In this document: positions 9,167 to 18,653 of the stretch, piece after piece
How the letters are laid out: the number at the start of each line of letters is the position of its first letter
Position numbering within the stretch: the stretch's first letter is position 1
DNA from: Serratia plymuthica
GTDB taxonomy: Bacteria; Pseudomonadota; Gammaproteobacteria; Enterobacterales; Enterobacteriaceae
DNA length: 64,000 nt
Assembly: GCF_018336935.1 (NCBI RefSeq)
Contig: NZ_CP068771.1
Coordinates: forward strand, 3,844,001-3,908,000
Direction of reading: 5' to 3'
Notes under the pieces: model-generated
What the model saw: the letters and a program-made list of their open reading frames with translations, nothing else
Databases searched by the model: none
What the model was told of the DNA's origin: nothing
Translations under genes and position numbers: made by a program

Positions 9167-11712
9167 ACGTTGTTCTCCTCAGCGTCCAGCAGGGTGACGG
9201 GAATGCGTTCATCCGGGCGCGCCGGGCGATGCTGTTCGCGCTCGGCCACGATCTGTACATTCGGATCGCGCAGGCTGCTGTTGATAAAGTGGGCGAAACG
9301 CACCTGAGTTTGCGGATCTTCGACGGCTTCTTTCCACTCGCAGATCACCGCATCGCGCAGGCGGGCGATTTCGGTTTCCAACTGGTCGTTGATGCCCAGC
9401 TTGTCGTCAATGATCACCTTGCGCAGGTAATCGATGCCGCCTTCCAGGCTTTCCAGCCACACCGAGGTGCGCTGCAGCTTATCGGCGGTGCGGATATAGA
9501 ACATCATGAAACGGTCCAGATAACGCTCCAGCGTAGCGCTGTCGAGATCCGCCGCCAGCAGGTCGGCATGGCGGGGTTTCATGCCGCCGTTACCGCATAC
9601 GTACAGGTTCCAGCCGTTCTCGGTGGCGATGATGCCGACGTCCTTGCCCTGCGCTTCAGCACATTCGCGGGTACAGCCGGAAACGCCGAACTTCATTTTG
9701 TGCGGCGTGCGGATACCTTTGTAGCGGTGTTCCAGTTTGACGCCAAATCCGACGCTATCACCCACGCCAAAGCGGCACCAGGTGCTGCCGACGCAGGTTT
9801 TCGACATGCGCAACGCCTTGGCGTAGGCATGGCCGGTTTCAAAACCGGCGGCAATCAGCTTGCTCCAGATAGCCGGCAGGTCGTCTTTCTGCGCACCGAA
9901 CATGCCGATGCGTTGTGAACCGGTCATTTTGGTATACAGGTTGTATTCCTTGGCAATCTGGCCGACCGCCATCAGCCCGTCCGGCGTAATTTCGCCGCCG
10001 GCGGAGCGTGGGATCACCGAATAAGTGCCGTCTTTCTGGATATTGCCGAGGAAGTTGTCGTTGGTGTCCTGCAGCGGCGTATGCTGCGGTTTGAGCACGA
10101 ACTCATTCCAGCAGGAAGCCAGCAGCGAGCCGACGGTCGGTTTACAGACTTCGCAGCCGTAACCTTTGCCGTATTTGGCCAGCAGTGCGTCGAAGGACTT
10201 GATGCCTTCAACGCGGATCAGGTGGTACAGCTCCTGGCGGGAATAGGCGAAGTGTTCGCACAGATGGTGGTTAACCTCGATGCCCTGTTTGCTCAGCTCG
10301 GCGTTCAGCACCTGGGTGATCAGCGGAATACAGCCGCCGCAGCCGGTACCGGCCTTGGTTTCTGATTTTATCGCCGCGACGGTGTGGCAGCCCATGCCGA
10401 CCGCCTTGACGATGTCGCCCTTGGTGACGTCGAAGCAGGAACAGATTTGCGCGCTGTCCGGCAGGGAATCCACGCCGATGGCCGGTTTGCTGCCTGCATG
10501 TGCCGGCAGGATCAGGCCGTCCGGGTTTTCCGGCAGTTCAATGGCGTTCAGCGCCAGTTGCAGCAGATTGCCGTAGTCGCTGGTATCGCCGACCAGCACC
10601 GCGCCGAGCAGGGTTTTGTTGTCGGCGCTGACGATGATGCGCTTATAGACTTCTTTGCTTTCATCCAGATAAACGTAGCTGCGTGCGCCTTCAGTGCGGC
10701 CATGAGCATCGCCAATGCCGCCAACGTCTACGCCCAGCAGTTTCAGTTTGGCGCTCATGTCGGCGCCCTGGAAGGCATTTTCACGGCCCAGCAGGTGATC
10801 GGCCGTGACCTGCGCCATTTTATAGCCCGGCGCCACCAGGCCGAAGGTGCGCTCACGCCAGGAAGCGCACTCGCCGATGGCGTAAACGTCCGGATCGGAG
10901 GTTTGGCAGCTGTCGTTAATCACGATGCCGCCGCGGCGGGCGGTAGCCAGGCCACATTGGTGAGCCAGCTTGTCCTGAGCGCGGATGCCGGTGGAAAACA
11001 CGATAAAGTCCACTTCCAGCTCGGTGCCGTCGGCGAACTGCATGGTTTTACGCGCCTGTTCCCCGCCGTTGACGATCTCTTTCGTGTTTTTGCCGGTATG
11101 CACTTTGACGCCCATACGTTCGATCTTGCGGCGCAACTGATCGCCACCCATAGGATCGAGCTGCTCGGCCATCAGCATTGGGGCGAATTCAATGACGTGG
11201 GTTTCGACCCCCAGGCTTTTGAGCGCCCCGGCGGCTTCCAGCCCCAGCAGGCCGCCGCCAACTACGGCGCCGCGTTTGCTGCGGCGTGCGCAGGCTTCGA
11301 TGGCGTTCAGATCTTCAATGGTGCGGTAGACGAAGCAATCCTGGCTTTCCGCGCCTTTAATCGGCGGGATCCACGGGTAGGAGCCGGTGGCCATAATCAG
11401 CTTGTCGTAGTAAAGGGTGCGGCCGGTATTGGAGTGAATGACCTTCTCATTGCGGTTGATGGTAATGGCGCGCTCGCCAACCAACACCTTTACGCCTTGT
11501 TTTTCGTAAAAGCCTTCGCGCACCAGCGAAAGTTCTTCGGCGGTGTGGTGGGCGAAATAAGAAGACAGGTGCACGCGGTCATAGGCGATGCGCGGTTCTT
11601 CACAAAATACGGTGATCTCAAACTGGTCTTTGTCCGCTTTTTCCAGCAGATCTTCGATAAACCGGTGGCCGACCATGCCGTTCCCGATGACAGCAAGTTT
11701 GACTCTGCTCAT
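9163..11712 (-). CDS. nirB: Nitrite reductase (NADH) large subunit
   Basis: Reduces nitrite to ammonia with NADH during anaerobic growth. The 849 residues run in order: FAD/NADH oxidoreductase (AVIGNGMVGHRF at the start, GGGLLGLEAAGAL near 150), a BFD-like [2Fe-2S] segment with CSCFDVT and CGGCIP near 425-460, and a sulfite/nitrite reductase module whose siroheme/[4Fe-4S] cysteines lie in SKTCVGSTWCRFG and SGCTRECAEAQGKD near 640-690. The ATG at 11712 gives MSRVKLAVIGNG; an in-frame ATG 28 codons upstream lies inside the NarL-FNR control region and is rejected. First gene of nirBDC-cysG. Confidence 0.96.
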   Translation of the reverse strand: MSRVKLAVIGNGMVGHRFIEDLLEKADKDQFEITVFCEEPRIAYDRVHLSSYFAHHTAEELSLVREGFYEKQGVKVLVGERAITINRNEKVIHSNTGRTLYYDKLIMATGSYPWIPPIKGAESQDCFVYRTIEDLNAIEACARRSKRGAVVGGGLLGLEAAGALKSLGVETHVIEFAPMLMAEQLDPMGGDQLRRKIERMGVKVHTGKNTKEIVNGGEQARKTMQFADGTELEVDFIVFSTGIRAQDKLAHQCGLATARRGGIVINDSCQTSDPDVYAIGECASWRERTFGLVAPGYKMAQVTADHLLGRENAFQGADMSAKLKLLGVDVGGIGDAHGRTEGARSYVYLDESKEVYKRIIVSADNKTLLGAVLVGDTSDYGNLLQLALNAIELPENPDGLILPAHAGSKPAIGVDSLPDSAQICSCFDVTKGDIVKAVGMGCHTVAAIKSETKAGTGCGGCIPLITQVLNAELSKQGIEVNHHLCEHFAYSRQELYHLIRVEGIKSFDALLAKYGKGYGCEVCKPTVGSLLASCWNEFVLKPQHTPLQDTNDNFLGNIQKDGTYSVIPRSAGGEITPDGLMAVGQIAKEYNLYTKMTGSQRIGMFGAQKDDLPAIWSKLIAAGFETGHAYAKALRMSKTCVGSTWCRFGVGDSVGFGVKLEHRYKGIRTPHKMKFGVSGCTRECAEAQGKDVGIIATENGWNLYVCGNGGMKPRHADLLAADLDSATLERYLDRFMMFYIRTADKLQRTSVWLESLEGGIDYLRKVIIDDKLGINDQLETEIARLRDAVICEWKEAVEDPQTQVRFAHFINSSLRDPNVQIVAEREQHRPARPDERIPVTLLDAEENNV

Positions 11713-11743
11713 TATTGCCTCAAAATTCTGATTTCCTGGGCTT

Positions 11744-11813
11744 ACCTTATGCCTCCCCACGGGCAATTTATTGATGCAAATCAAGTGCACCTTCATATAC
11801 CTCTAATGTGGTA
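11744..11813 (-). promoter_or_regulatory. nirB promoter with FNR and NarL/NarP sites
   Basis: On the minus strand there is a perfect FNR box, TTGATTTGCATCAA (11784-11771). Upstream is a perfect 7-2-7 NarL/NarP site, with half-sites TACCTCT and TGTGGTA (11798-11813). The -10 is TAAGGT (11749-11744). The two regulator sites are 28 bp centre to centre, and 21 bp separate the FNR box from the -10. As I recall the E. coli nirB promoter (FNR at -41.5, NarL/NarP at -69.5), both spacings are identical. Predicted start of transcription is near 11736. The operon should therefore be induced by anaerobiosis and by nitrate or nitrite. Confidence 0.9.
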
Positions 11814-11999
11814 TATAGATGATTTTTATCAATATTTGATAAGTTGCGGTTTTTATTCGCCTTTAGCTGAAACGAGCCAGTTACTGTAAGCCTTACCCCT
11901 TCGGGGTAGCGGAGGGAGTAATAAACTTTTTGCGGCTTTGTCAGCCGGATCCACTGCCAGTATGATGAGTAAAACGAGCCGTAACAGCAGAGGTGAAGG

Positions 12000-13283
12000 G
12001 TGGCCAAGAATCCATTGAAGTTTATCGACAACCTGCGTTTGAGCGGACATGAAGGGCTGTGGCAACTGGCCATTGAGCAGGGGCGCATTGCCCATCTGGT
12101 GCCGCAACCTGAGGGGCAGGAATGGCGCAGCGACGTGCTCGATGCGCAGGGCGGGCTGGCGCTGCCGGCGTTTGTCGAGCCGCATATCCATTTGGACACC
12201 ACCCAGACCGCCGGGCAGCCGGCCTGGAACCAGTCCGGCACCCTGTTTGAAGGCATTGAGCGCTGGGCCGAACGCAAAGCGATGTTGACCCATGAGGACG
12301 TCAAACAACGCGCCTGGCAGACGCTGAAATGGCAGATCGCCAACGGCGTGCAGTACGTGCGCACCCACGTTGACGTCTCCGATCCGACCCTGACCGCGCT
12401 GCGCGCCATGCTGGAGGTGAAGCAGGAGGTCGCGCCCTGGGTGACGCTGCAAATCGTCGCTTTCCCGCAGGAAGGCATTATGTCCTATCCCAACGGCGAG
12501 GCATTGCTGGAAGAGGCGCTGCGGCTGGGGGCTGACGTGGTGGGGGCCATTCCGCACTTCGAGTTCACGCGCGAATACGGCGTAGAATCGCTGCACAAAG
12601 CCTTTGCGCTGGCGCAAAAGTACGATCGGCTGGTGGATGTGCACTGCGACGAGATTGACGATGAGCAGTCGCGCTTTGTCGAAACCGTGGCGGCGTTGGC
12701 GTTGAAGCTGAATATGGGCGCCAGGGTGACCGCCAGCCATACCACCGCGATGCACTCTTACAATGGCGCTTACACTTCGCGGCTGTTCCGCCTGTTGAAA
12801 ATGTCCGGCATCAACTTTGTCGCTAATCCGCTGGTCAATATTCACCTGCAGGGGCGTTTCGACAGTTACCCGAAACGGCGCGGCATCACGCGGGTAAAAG
12901 AAATGCTGGAAGCGGAGATTAACGTCTGCTTTGGCCACGACGACGTCTTCGATCCCTGGTATCCGCTGGGGACCGCCAATATGCTGCAAGTTTTGCATAT
13001 GGGGCTGCATGTCTGCCAACTGATGGGATACGGCCAGATTGACGACGGGCTGAAACTGATCACCAGCCACAGCGCGCGCACCCTGCACCTGACCGATTAC
13101 GGCCTGGCGGCGGGCAACAGCGCCAACCTGGTGATCCTGCCTGCGGAAAGCGGTTTTGATGCGGTGCGCCGCCAGACCCCCGTACGCTATTCGATTCGTC
13201 AGGGGGCGGTGATTGCCGAGACCCGGCCGGCGGAAACCACACTGTACCTGGCGCAGGACGAGAAGGTGGATTTCCGGCGCTAA
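12000..13283 (+). CDS. codA: Cytosine deaminase
   Basis: Hydrolyses cytosine to uracil and ammonia for pyrimidine salvage; amidohydrolase-superfamily metalloenzyme. It has 427 residues, the E. coli CodA length, with metal and catalytic motifs EPHIHLD (about 60-66), [10 protein letters not shown] (about 213), ASHTTAMHS (about 246) and FGHDD (about 312). It starts at a GTG at 12000 behind AGAGGTGA; no upstream in-frame ATG exists. It stands alone, with no codB permease next to it, between the divergent nirB and the convergent tsgA, and ends at a bidirectional terminator. Confidence 0.94.
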   Translation: MAKNPLKFIDNLRLSGHEGLWQLAIEQGRIAHLVPQPEGQEWRSDVLDAQGGLALPAFVEPHIHLDTTQTAGQPAWNQSGTLFEGIERWAERKAMLTHEDVKQRAWQTLKWQIANGVQYVRTHVDVSDPTLTALRAMLEVKQEVAPWVTLQIVAFPQEGIMSYPNGEALLEEALRLGADVVGAIPHFEFTREYGVESLHKAFALAQKYDRLVDVHCDEIDDEQSRFVETVAALALKLNMGARVTASHTTAMHSYNGAYTSRLFRLLKMSGINFVANPLVNIHLQGRFDSYPKRRGITRVKEMLEAEINVCFGHDDVFDPWYPLGTANMLQVLHMGLHVCQLMGYGQIDDGLKLITSHSARTLHLTDYGLAAGNSANLVILPAESGFDAVRRQTPVRYSIRQGAVIAETRPAETTLYLAQDEKVDFRR

Positions 13284-13300
13284 GGCGTGGCAACAACCAT

Positions 13301-13327
13301 AAAAAAAGGCGCCAGAGGCGCCTTTTT
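13301..13327. terminator. Bidirectional terminator between codA and tsgA
   Basis: Stem GGCGCC/GGCGCC with an AGA loop, flanked by an A-run on the left and five Ts on the right, so it can serve both convergent genes. Confidence 0.85.
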
Positions 13328-13345
13328 GATGTCACCGACGGCAGA

Positions 13346-14530
13346 TTAGTGCGTCACGTGACCGTGGCTGCGGTGCTTGGTAACGAAACCGAGCAGCAGA
13401 CACATGACGAACACCGCCAGGTACAGGCCGTTGGCGGTGGTCAGCGCAGCGTGTGCGCCGCCTTTGGCCACGATCGGGCCGGTGACCACGAAGGTCAGCA
13501 TGGTGCCGATGGTACCGCAGGTCAGAATGAAGTTAACCAGCTTCGGCGAAGACACCTTGGTTTGCAGCGAGCCGAGGGTGATCAGCGTGGTGTAGATCGC
13601 GCTGGAAACGAAGCCCAAGGCCATGATGTAGTAGCCCAGGTGCTCCGGATTGTCGGTGCTGACGAACAGGTACATCGCGCCGGTCGCCAGAGCGGCCAGA
13701 ACGGTGACGATACGTTGCAAGTCAAAGAAGCGCAGAATAAAGCTGAACACCCACATGCCAACCATGTACGAAGTCCAGAAATCGCTCACCAGTTTACCGG
13801 CCTGGCCGATGTCCATGCCGAATGATTTGGTGGCGTATTCCGGTACCCATTGGATAAAGCCCAACTGGCCGAGGATATAGCACAGTGCGGCGATCGACAG
13901 GAACAGCACGCCGATGCCCCATTTCTCTTTTGCCACCGGCTGGCCGGCATTGGCGCCTTTGTTGCCCAGCACCGGGAACTCGGAGAACAGGGTCAGCACA
14001 AAGATACCCACGTACAGCAGGCCGATGCAGGCATACACCCAGTACCAGCCGATCTGACGCGCCAGCAGCATTGCTGCGACAATCGGGAAGATCATCCCGG
14101 CCATGCTGAAGAAGGAGTCAGTGAACAGCAGGCGCGAACCGCGCTGGCGGCCGGCGTACATATGGGTGATCAGGAAGGTGCCTATCGACATGGTGATACC
14201 GCTGACCACGCCAAGGATAAACATGCACAGGGAGAACATCGTCAGGCTCTTGGTCACCATCAGCCCGGCGACAGCCAGCACCATCAGGATAAAGCCAAAC
14301 ATCAGTTGACGCTTCAGCGGAATGATTTCCATCAACCAGGCGTTGAGGAAGATCGAAATCAAGATGCCGGCGTTAAGGAAAGTAAAGGTGTTGCTCATGC
14401 TGGAAACCGGCAGATTAAAATACTCTGCAATGTTTCCCATCACCATCCCTGTGACGATAACTAAAGCGCCGGTCAGCGCGTAAGAAAAATAGCTGATCCA
14501 GGTAAGCCGTAGACGGTTGCTGTCATTCAT
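13346..14530 (-). CDS. tsgA: MFS transporter TsgA
   Basis: Inner-membrane major-facilitator protein of the TsgA family; the substrate is not established. The 394 residues contain about 12 hydrophobic segments, with the family stretches [18 protein letters not shown] at the N-terminus and [15 protein letters not shown] and [13 protein letters not shown] further on. The nirB-tsgA neighbourhood is typical of enterobacteria, although codA intervenes here. It is transcribed away from a 319-bp gap that holds a perfect palindrome. Confidence 0.9.
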   Translation of the reverse strand: MNDSNRLRLTWISYFSYALTGALVIVTGMVMGNIAEYFNLPVSSMSNTFTFLNAGILISIFLNAWLMEIIPLKRQLMFGFILMVLAVAGLMVTKSLTMFSLCMFILGVVSGITMSIGTFLITHMYAGRQRGSRLLFTDSFFSMAGMIFPIVAAMLLARQIGWYWVYACIGLLYVGIFVLTLFSEFPVLGNKGANAGQPVAKEKWGIGVLFLSIAALCYILGQLGFIQWVPEYATKSFGMDIGQAGKLVSDFWTSYMVGMWVFSFILRFFDLQRIVTVLAALATGAMYLFVSTDNPEHLGYYIMALGFVSSAIYTTLITLGSLQTKVSSPKLVNFILTCGTIGTMLTFVVTGPIVAKGGAHAALTTANGLYLAVFVMCLLLGFVTKHRSHGHVTH

Positions 14531-14615
14531 TATATAGGCCTGATTATGTCTGTTTAGGATTATCCCCGTCGCCTTTCAAACCGCAGCGTTGTTGCCTGCG
14601 CTCATTGGTCCCGGT

Positions 14616-14640
14616 CATTGTAGGGGGCGCCCCTACAATG
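14616..14640. promoter_or_regulatory. 25-bp perfect palindrome upstream of tsgA (operator-like)
   Basis: Arms CATTGTAGGGG and CCCCTACAATG (11 bp, no mismatch) flank a GCG centre, 86 bp upstream of the tsgA start. There is no T-run, so it is not a terminator. It could be an operator for a dimeric regulator or an RNA hairpin in the tsgA leader. Nothing else is convincing in the 14531-14849 gap, which separates tsgA from the end of the LacI-type gene. Confidence 0.5.
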
Positions 14641-14849
14641 CCAGGGGATGAGTGAGTTGGGCGCCTGGCTGCAATTTGAAATTCATAGGGTATAACACTG
14701 GGTTAAGGCCGCTGGCTTTTCCTGGTAAAAGTGGAAAAGTCCCGATCAGGCCACCAGGGAGCGGATCCTAGCACAGACAACGGGAGTTTTTGTGATGGCT
14801 GTCGATTTTTTGATGCAATCAATGAAAGGTCGTGAAATTTTTTTGTGAT

Positions 14850-15833
14850 CTATTTGCTTATCGTCACGATCGAGTCGCGGCTGACGATCGTCGGTGCGAA
14901 GCTGATGTGCGGGGTGGCGGGATCAATCAGCAGCCGCGTGGCGTATTGCGCCATCTCGGTAATCGGGAAGTGTACGCTGGTCAGCGCCGGTCGCACGAAG
15001 GGCGCGCGTTCGCCGCTGTCGTAACAGATCAGCGAGATATCTTGCGGTACCCGCAGGCGGTGCTCGTTGAGCGCCAGCAGCGCGCCGATGGCCATCTCTT
15101 CGTTGCAGCAGTAAATGGCGGTGGGCAGGGTTGGCAGTTGCAGCAGTCGGTCGGCGCAACGGTAGCCGCTTTCCAGGTCGTAAACGCCTTCCACGCAGGC
15201 CAGCGGCTTGATATGCGCGGCCTGCATCGCCTGTTCGAAACCCTGCAGCCGCAGCCGGCTGGAAGCCCGTTCGCTTGGGCCGCTGATGCAGGCAATACGC
15301 CGGTGGCCGGCATCGATCAGCTGCTGCGTCGCCATGCGGCTGGCGAGCGGGTGATCAAAGATGACGCAGCGGTCTTCCAGACCGGGCACCAGGCGATCGA
15401 GCAGCACAAAGCTGCGTTGCTCCGCCGCCAACTGGCGCAGTTGATCGTCGCTGAGGAAACGTACGTGCAGGATCACCCCGTCACAGCGCAGGTTGAACAG
15501 CCGCTGGATCGCCCGCCATTCGTTTTCCGCACTGTTGCGGCCCTGGGTCACCAGCAACTGCTTACCCTGGGATTCGGCTTCGGTTTGCACAAAGTCCATC
15601 AGCGCGCCGAAGAAACCGCCGCGATACGAGGTGGTGACCAGGCCCAGCGTATTGCTGTGGCTGGAAGCCAGCGCGCGGGCGGCGGGATTGGGGGTATAGC
15701 CGAGCTGGGCTACCGCTCGTTCAACCTTCTCGCGGGTCGGCGCTTTAACGTTGATATCGCCATTCACTACGCGTGACACGGTGGCGCGGGACACGCCCGC
15801 CAATGCTGCGACATCTTCCAGTGTCACCATCAT
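14850..15833 (-). CDS. LacI-family repressor, probably for beta-glucoside use
   Basis: DNA-binding repressor with an N-terminal LacI HTH (residues 2-25, TLEDVAALAGVSRATVSRVV), a hinge helix with PAARALAS, and a periplasmic-binding-protein-like effector domain (about 60-325). Its overall sequence resembles AscG of E. coli. The 327 residues are of normal length. It lies 93 bp downstream of a GH4 enzyme and a PTS IIA gene on the same strand, whose promoter contains a perfect LacI-type palindrome at 17646-17665. The inference is that it controls that operon and perhaps itself. The inducer is unknown, probably a phospho-beta-glucoside. Confidence 0.85.
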   Translation of the reverse strand: MMVTLEDVAALAGVSRATVSRVVNGDINVKAPTREKVERAVAQLGYTPNPAARALASSHSNTLGLVTTSYRGGFFGALMDFVQTEAESQGKQLLVTQGRNSAENEWRAIQRLFNLRCDGVILHVRFLSDDQLRQLAAEQRSFVLLDRLVPGLEDRCVIFDHPLASRMATQQLIDAGHRRIACISGPSERASSRLRLQGFEQAMQAAHIKPLACVEGVYDLESGYRCADRLLQLPTLPTAIYCCNEEMAIGALLALNEHRLRVPQDISLICYDSGERAPFVRPALTSVHFPITEMAQYATRLLIDPATPHISFAPTIVSRDSIVTISK

Positions 15834-15926
15834 CCGACTCCTGATTACGGCTTAAACCGGGTTCGGCGCACCGAACCCCTGCATATAGGTATAGCAATGT
15901 ATCAGCAACCGCGTCCCGCCAAACGG

Positions 15927-17234
15927 TTATTTAAACTGCGGCAGATAAGGCGCATTCACCGCCAGCACGTCTTCCAGCAGCGGTTGCGCCACGTTGGCAT
16001 TGGCCACCAGCGGGTTGGTGACCAGCGCCAGCAGCCCGCTGCGGCGATCGCCATGCACTGCGGCTTCGATGGTCAGGCGCTCGTAGGCCTTCACCTGTTG
16101 GGTCAGCGCGTGCATGGAATCCGGCAGCGTGCCAAAGGTCAGCGGGTGCGCGCCCTGAGCATCGACGATGCAGTTGGTTTCTATCACGGCATCGTCCGGT
16201 AAGCCGCGAATGGCACCCCGGTTTGCGGTATTGACGACTAATTGCGTACCGAGATTATTATGGATCGCACGAATTAGCTCCAGCGCCACTTCCGAATAGT
16301 ATGATCCACCGCGAAAACTCAGTTGTTCAGGCTTGCTGTCGAGCTGAGGATCGGCATACAGCTCAAACAGTTCTTTCTCCACCTTCATCACCTGCTCGGC
16401 ACGGGTGCCGCGCTCGGCTGCCGCGGCCACTTCTTCGGCCAGCATCTCTTTGGTCTGGTAGAAATAACGATGATACGGGCAGGGGATGGCGCCGACGGCG
16501 CGCAGGAAGTCCGGCTGCCACGGCTCTTCCTTGATGTTGTTCATGGTCAGCGCCGCGCCGTCGCACAGCATGTCGATCACCTTGTCGGTCACGTCATGGC
16601 CGTTTTGCAGCACCTGATGCACCCAGACCATGTGGTTCAGCCCGGCGAACTGCAGCTGCACATCTTCATAGGGGCTTTTTAACATAGTGGCGATCATGTG
16701 GTGCATGCTGATCGGCACGTTGCACAGGCCGATAATTTTCGCTTTGGTGTAGCGTGAGACCGCTTCGGTGACGATGCCGGCCGGGTTGGTGAAGTTAATG
16801 ATCCAGGCGTCCGGCGCCAGCTTTTCCACTCTGCGCGCAATATCCAGCATGACCGGGATGGTGCGCAGCGCTTTGGCGAAGCCGCCCACGCCGGTCGTTT
16901 CCTGGCCGATCAAATCGTATTTCAGGCCGAGACGCTCGTCGGCAGCGCGTGCCGGCAACTGGCCGACGCGGAACTGAGTCAGGACGAAGTGGGCGCCGCG
17001 AATGGCGTCATCCAGCTCGAAATGCACGCTGACCTTCACCTGTTCCAGCCCATTGCGCGCCAGCATGCGCCGGGTCAGCGCGGCGATGATCTCTACCTTT
17101 TCGCGGCCCGGTTCAACGTCGACCAGCGCCAATTCGGTCACCGGCAGTTCTTCGATGCGTTGGATCAACCCATCGACCAACTCTGGCGTATAGCTGCTGC
17201 CGCCGCCGATAACGGCAATTTTCAACGCATTCAT
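15927..17234 (-). CDS. 6-phospho-beta-glucosidase, glycoside hydrolase family 4
   Basis: Splits 6-phospho-beta-glucosides such as cellobiose-6-phosphate by the NAD+/Mn2+-dependent redox mechanism of GH4. The 435 residues start with the NAD-binding motif [18 protein letters not shown], contain the NFTNPAGI segment, the metal-binding Cys in CNVP (about 170) and the following conserved NH of AGLNHMVW (about 200). It is close to CelF/ChbF of the chitobiose operon. It starts within the stop codon of the PTS IIA gene (4-nt ATGA overlap). No permease component is encoded nearby. Confidence 0.88.
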   Translation of the reverse strand: MNALKIAVIGGGSSYTPELVDGLIQRIEELPVTELALVDVEPGREKVEIIAALTRRMLARNGLEQVKVSVHFELDDAIRGAHFVLTQFRVGQLPARAADERLGLKYDLIGQETTGVGGFAKALRTIPVMLDIARRVEKLAPDAWIINFTNPAGIVTEAVSRYTKAKIIGLCNVPISMHHMIATMLKSPYEDVQLQFAGLNHMVWVHQVLQNGHDVTDKVIDMLCDGAALTMNNIKEEPWQPDFLRAVGAIPCPYHRYFYQTKEMLAEEVAAAAERGTRAEQVMKVEKELFELYADPQLDSKPEQLSFRGGSYYSEVALELIRAIHNNLGTQLVVNTANRGAIRGLPDDAVIETNCIVDAQGAHPLTFGTLPDSMHALTQQVKAYERLTIEAAVHGDRRSGLLALVTNPLVANANVAQPLLEDVLAVNAPYLPQFK

Positions 17235-17581
17235 GCGCGAGTCTCCAACAGTGCCTGACGGCGGTAAAGTTCAATCATGTCGTCTGCCAGATCCTGGATC
17301 ACCATGGCGTTCATCAGGTGGTCCTGGGCATGAACGGTAATCAGGTTGATGGTCAGTTTGCCGCAGCCTTCATCCAGGCCGATCAGTTGGGTCTGGATAA
17401 GGTGCGCCTTTTTCACCGACTGTTTCGATTCGGCCATGTGTTTGGCTGACGCAGCAAAGTCCCCGGCGCGCGCCTGTTGCAGCGCCATCAGGGCACTGCT
17501 GCGGGCGCCGCCGGAGAACACCAGCAGTTCCATGATGGTGCTTTCAAAATCGGGGCTGATTTCAGTCATCAATTCACTCAC
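17231..17581 (-). CDS. PTS lactose/cellobiose-family EIIA component
   Basis: Cytosolic phosphocarrier of the Lac-family phosphotransferase system, passing phosphate from HPr to an EIIB. The 116 residues have the three-helix family pattern, including MELLVFSGGARSSAL and the phosphorylatable histidine region VHAQDHLM (His84/His88). It is like ChbA. It is first in the operon, directly behind the operator/promoter. The matching EIIB and EIIC are absent here, so they must come from another locus, or the operon has been reduced. Confidence 0.88.
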   Translation of the reverse strand: MSELMTEISPDFESTIMELLVFSGGARSSALMALQQARAGDFAASAKHMAESKQSVKKAHLIQTQLIGLDEGCGKLTINLITVHAQDHLMNAMVIQDLADDMIELYRRQALLETRA

Positions 17582-17645
17582 GTTATTTCTCCTGTTATCG
17601 CGCGACAGCGGTGCCGGCGTCCCGGCGTTAATCTCGGTTTCTCTA

Positions 17646-17693
17646 AAATGAGAGCGCTCTCATTTGTCTAGAGTAACGAGAACCGAGAACCAA
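17646..17693 (-). promoter_or_regulatory. Promoter and LacI-type operator of the PTS-IIA/GH4 operon
   Basis: A 20-bp perfect palindrome with arms AAATGAGAGC/GCTCTCATTT (17646-17665) has the central CG typical of LacI-family operators. On the minus strand, TTGGTT (17693-17688) and TAGACA (17670-17665) are spaced 17 bp, so the operator begins at the end of the -10 and covers the start of transcription. That placement fits repression by the adjacent LacI-type protein. Confidence 0.7.
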
Positions 17694-17924
17694 ACCGGGA
17701 GTTGTGTCGCAAAAAGCGACGAAGGTGTGAAAAGGGCAAAAAATGCGTGATGCAGTTGGCAAAAAGGGCATCGGCGATCATACTTTCGGCAGTAAAAATC
17801 GCGGCTGGCCAAGATATGCCCCCTCAGTTGCGTAAATATAGGTAAATGGCTGGCACTCGCAGGTACAGCTCTTTAGAATCAAAGCGCTTTTCCGTTGTTT
17901 GTCTCTCAGAGAAAGGACCCGTTA

Positions 17925-18494
17925 ATGTTCAAACGTACTTTAGTGACCTTCGTTGCGCTGTGTTCCCTGACAGCAATGACGCCCGCAGCGTTCGCCGCCG
18001 GTGAAACTCATGTCATGCTGACCACCTCGGCAGGGAATATCGAATTGGCGCTCGACAGTCAGAAGGCTCCGGTTTCCACCAAGAACTTCGTCGACTACGT
18101 GAACAGCGGCTATTACAACAACACCGTTTTCCACCGCGTGATCCCGGGCTTTATGGTTCAGGGCGGCGGTTTTACTGCGGATATGCAGCAAAAAACCGCT
18201 AACGCGCCTATCAAGAACGAAGCCGATAACGGCCTGCGCAACCTGCGCGGCACCATCTCGATGGCGCGTACCGCCGATAAAGACAGCGCCACCAGCCAGT
18301 TCTTCCTGAACGTGGCGGATAACGCCTTCCTGGATCACGGCCAGCGCGACTTCGGTTACGCGGTATTCGGCAAAGTGGTTAAAGGCATGGACGTGGTGGA
18401 CAAAATCTCCCAGGCGCCGACCGGCAATGTAGGCCCGTACCAGAATGTGCCTAGCAAGCCTATCGTCATTCTGTCAGCCAAAGTGCTGCCATAA
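17925..18494 (+). CDS. ppiA: Periplasmic peptidyl-prolyl isomerase A (cyclophilin)
   Basis: Catalyses cis-trans isomerisation of prolyl bonds in periplasmic proteins. The 189 residues begin with a signal peptide (about 1-24, cleavage near AAFAA/GE), followed by a cyclophilin domain with [33 protein letters not shown] and [14 protein letters not shown]. The ATG at 17925 after GAGAAAGGA is chosen over a TTG at 17895 because it gives the proper signal peptide. The upstream gap of 343 bp is shared with the divergent PTS-IIA operon; a TAGAAT at about 17874 could be its -10. Confidence 0.94.
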   Translation: MFKRTLVTFVALCSLTAMTPAAFAAGETHVMLTTSAGNIELALDSQKAPVSTKNFVDYVNSGYYNNTVFHRVIPGFMVQGGGFTADMQQKTANAPIKNEADNGLRNLRGTISMARTADKDSATSQFFLNVADNAFLDHGQRDFGYAVFGKVVKGMDVVDKISQAPTGNVGPYQNVPSKPIVILSAKVLP

Positions 18495-18503
18495 ATTTTC
18501 TGC

Positions 18504-18524
18504 GCCGATCCCGCCGGGGTCGGC
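18504..18524 (+). terminator. Possible terminator after ppiA
   Basis: A 9-bp GC-rich hairpin GCCGATCCC/GGGGTCGGC (one G-U pair) lies 9 bp after the ppiA stop, but the following tract is only partly T-rich. Confidence 0.45.
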
Positions 18525-18653
18525 TCTTCCTTCCTTCCGAAGCTTTGCCTGCATCACTGTTTTCTTCCCCGCCGCATGTTTTAATAGCCCGCTTATAATC
18601 AGACCGGAAACCCGGCGTCTTGCCTTTGTTTTCTCTCGGAATGAGCGGCTGCC

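Noticed and set aside
10384..11889. 501-residue plus-strand open frame opposite nirB
   Set aside because: It is antisense to nirB and its promoter, with shadow-like composition and no domain.
17881..17890. AAAGCGCTTT palindrome just before ppiA as a second LacI-type operator
   Set aside because: It is only 10 bp and lacks the flanking bases of the 17646-17665 operator, so it may be chance.
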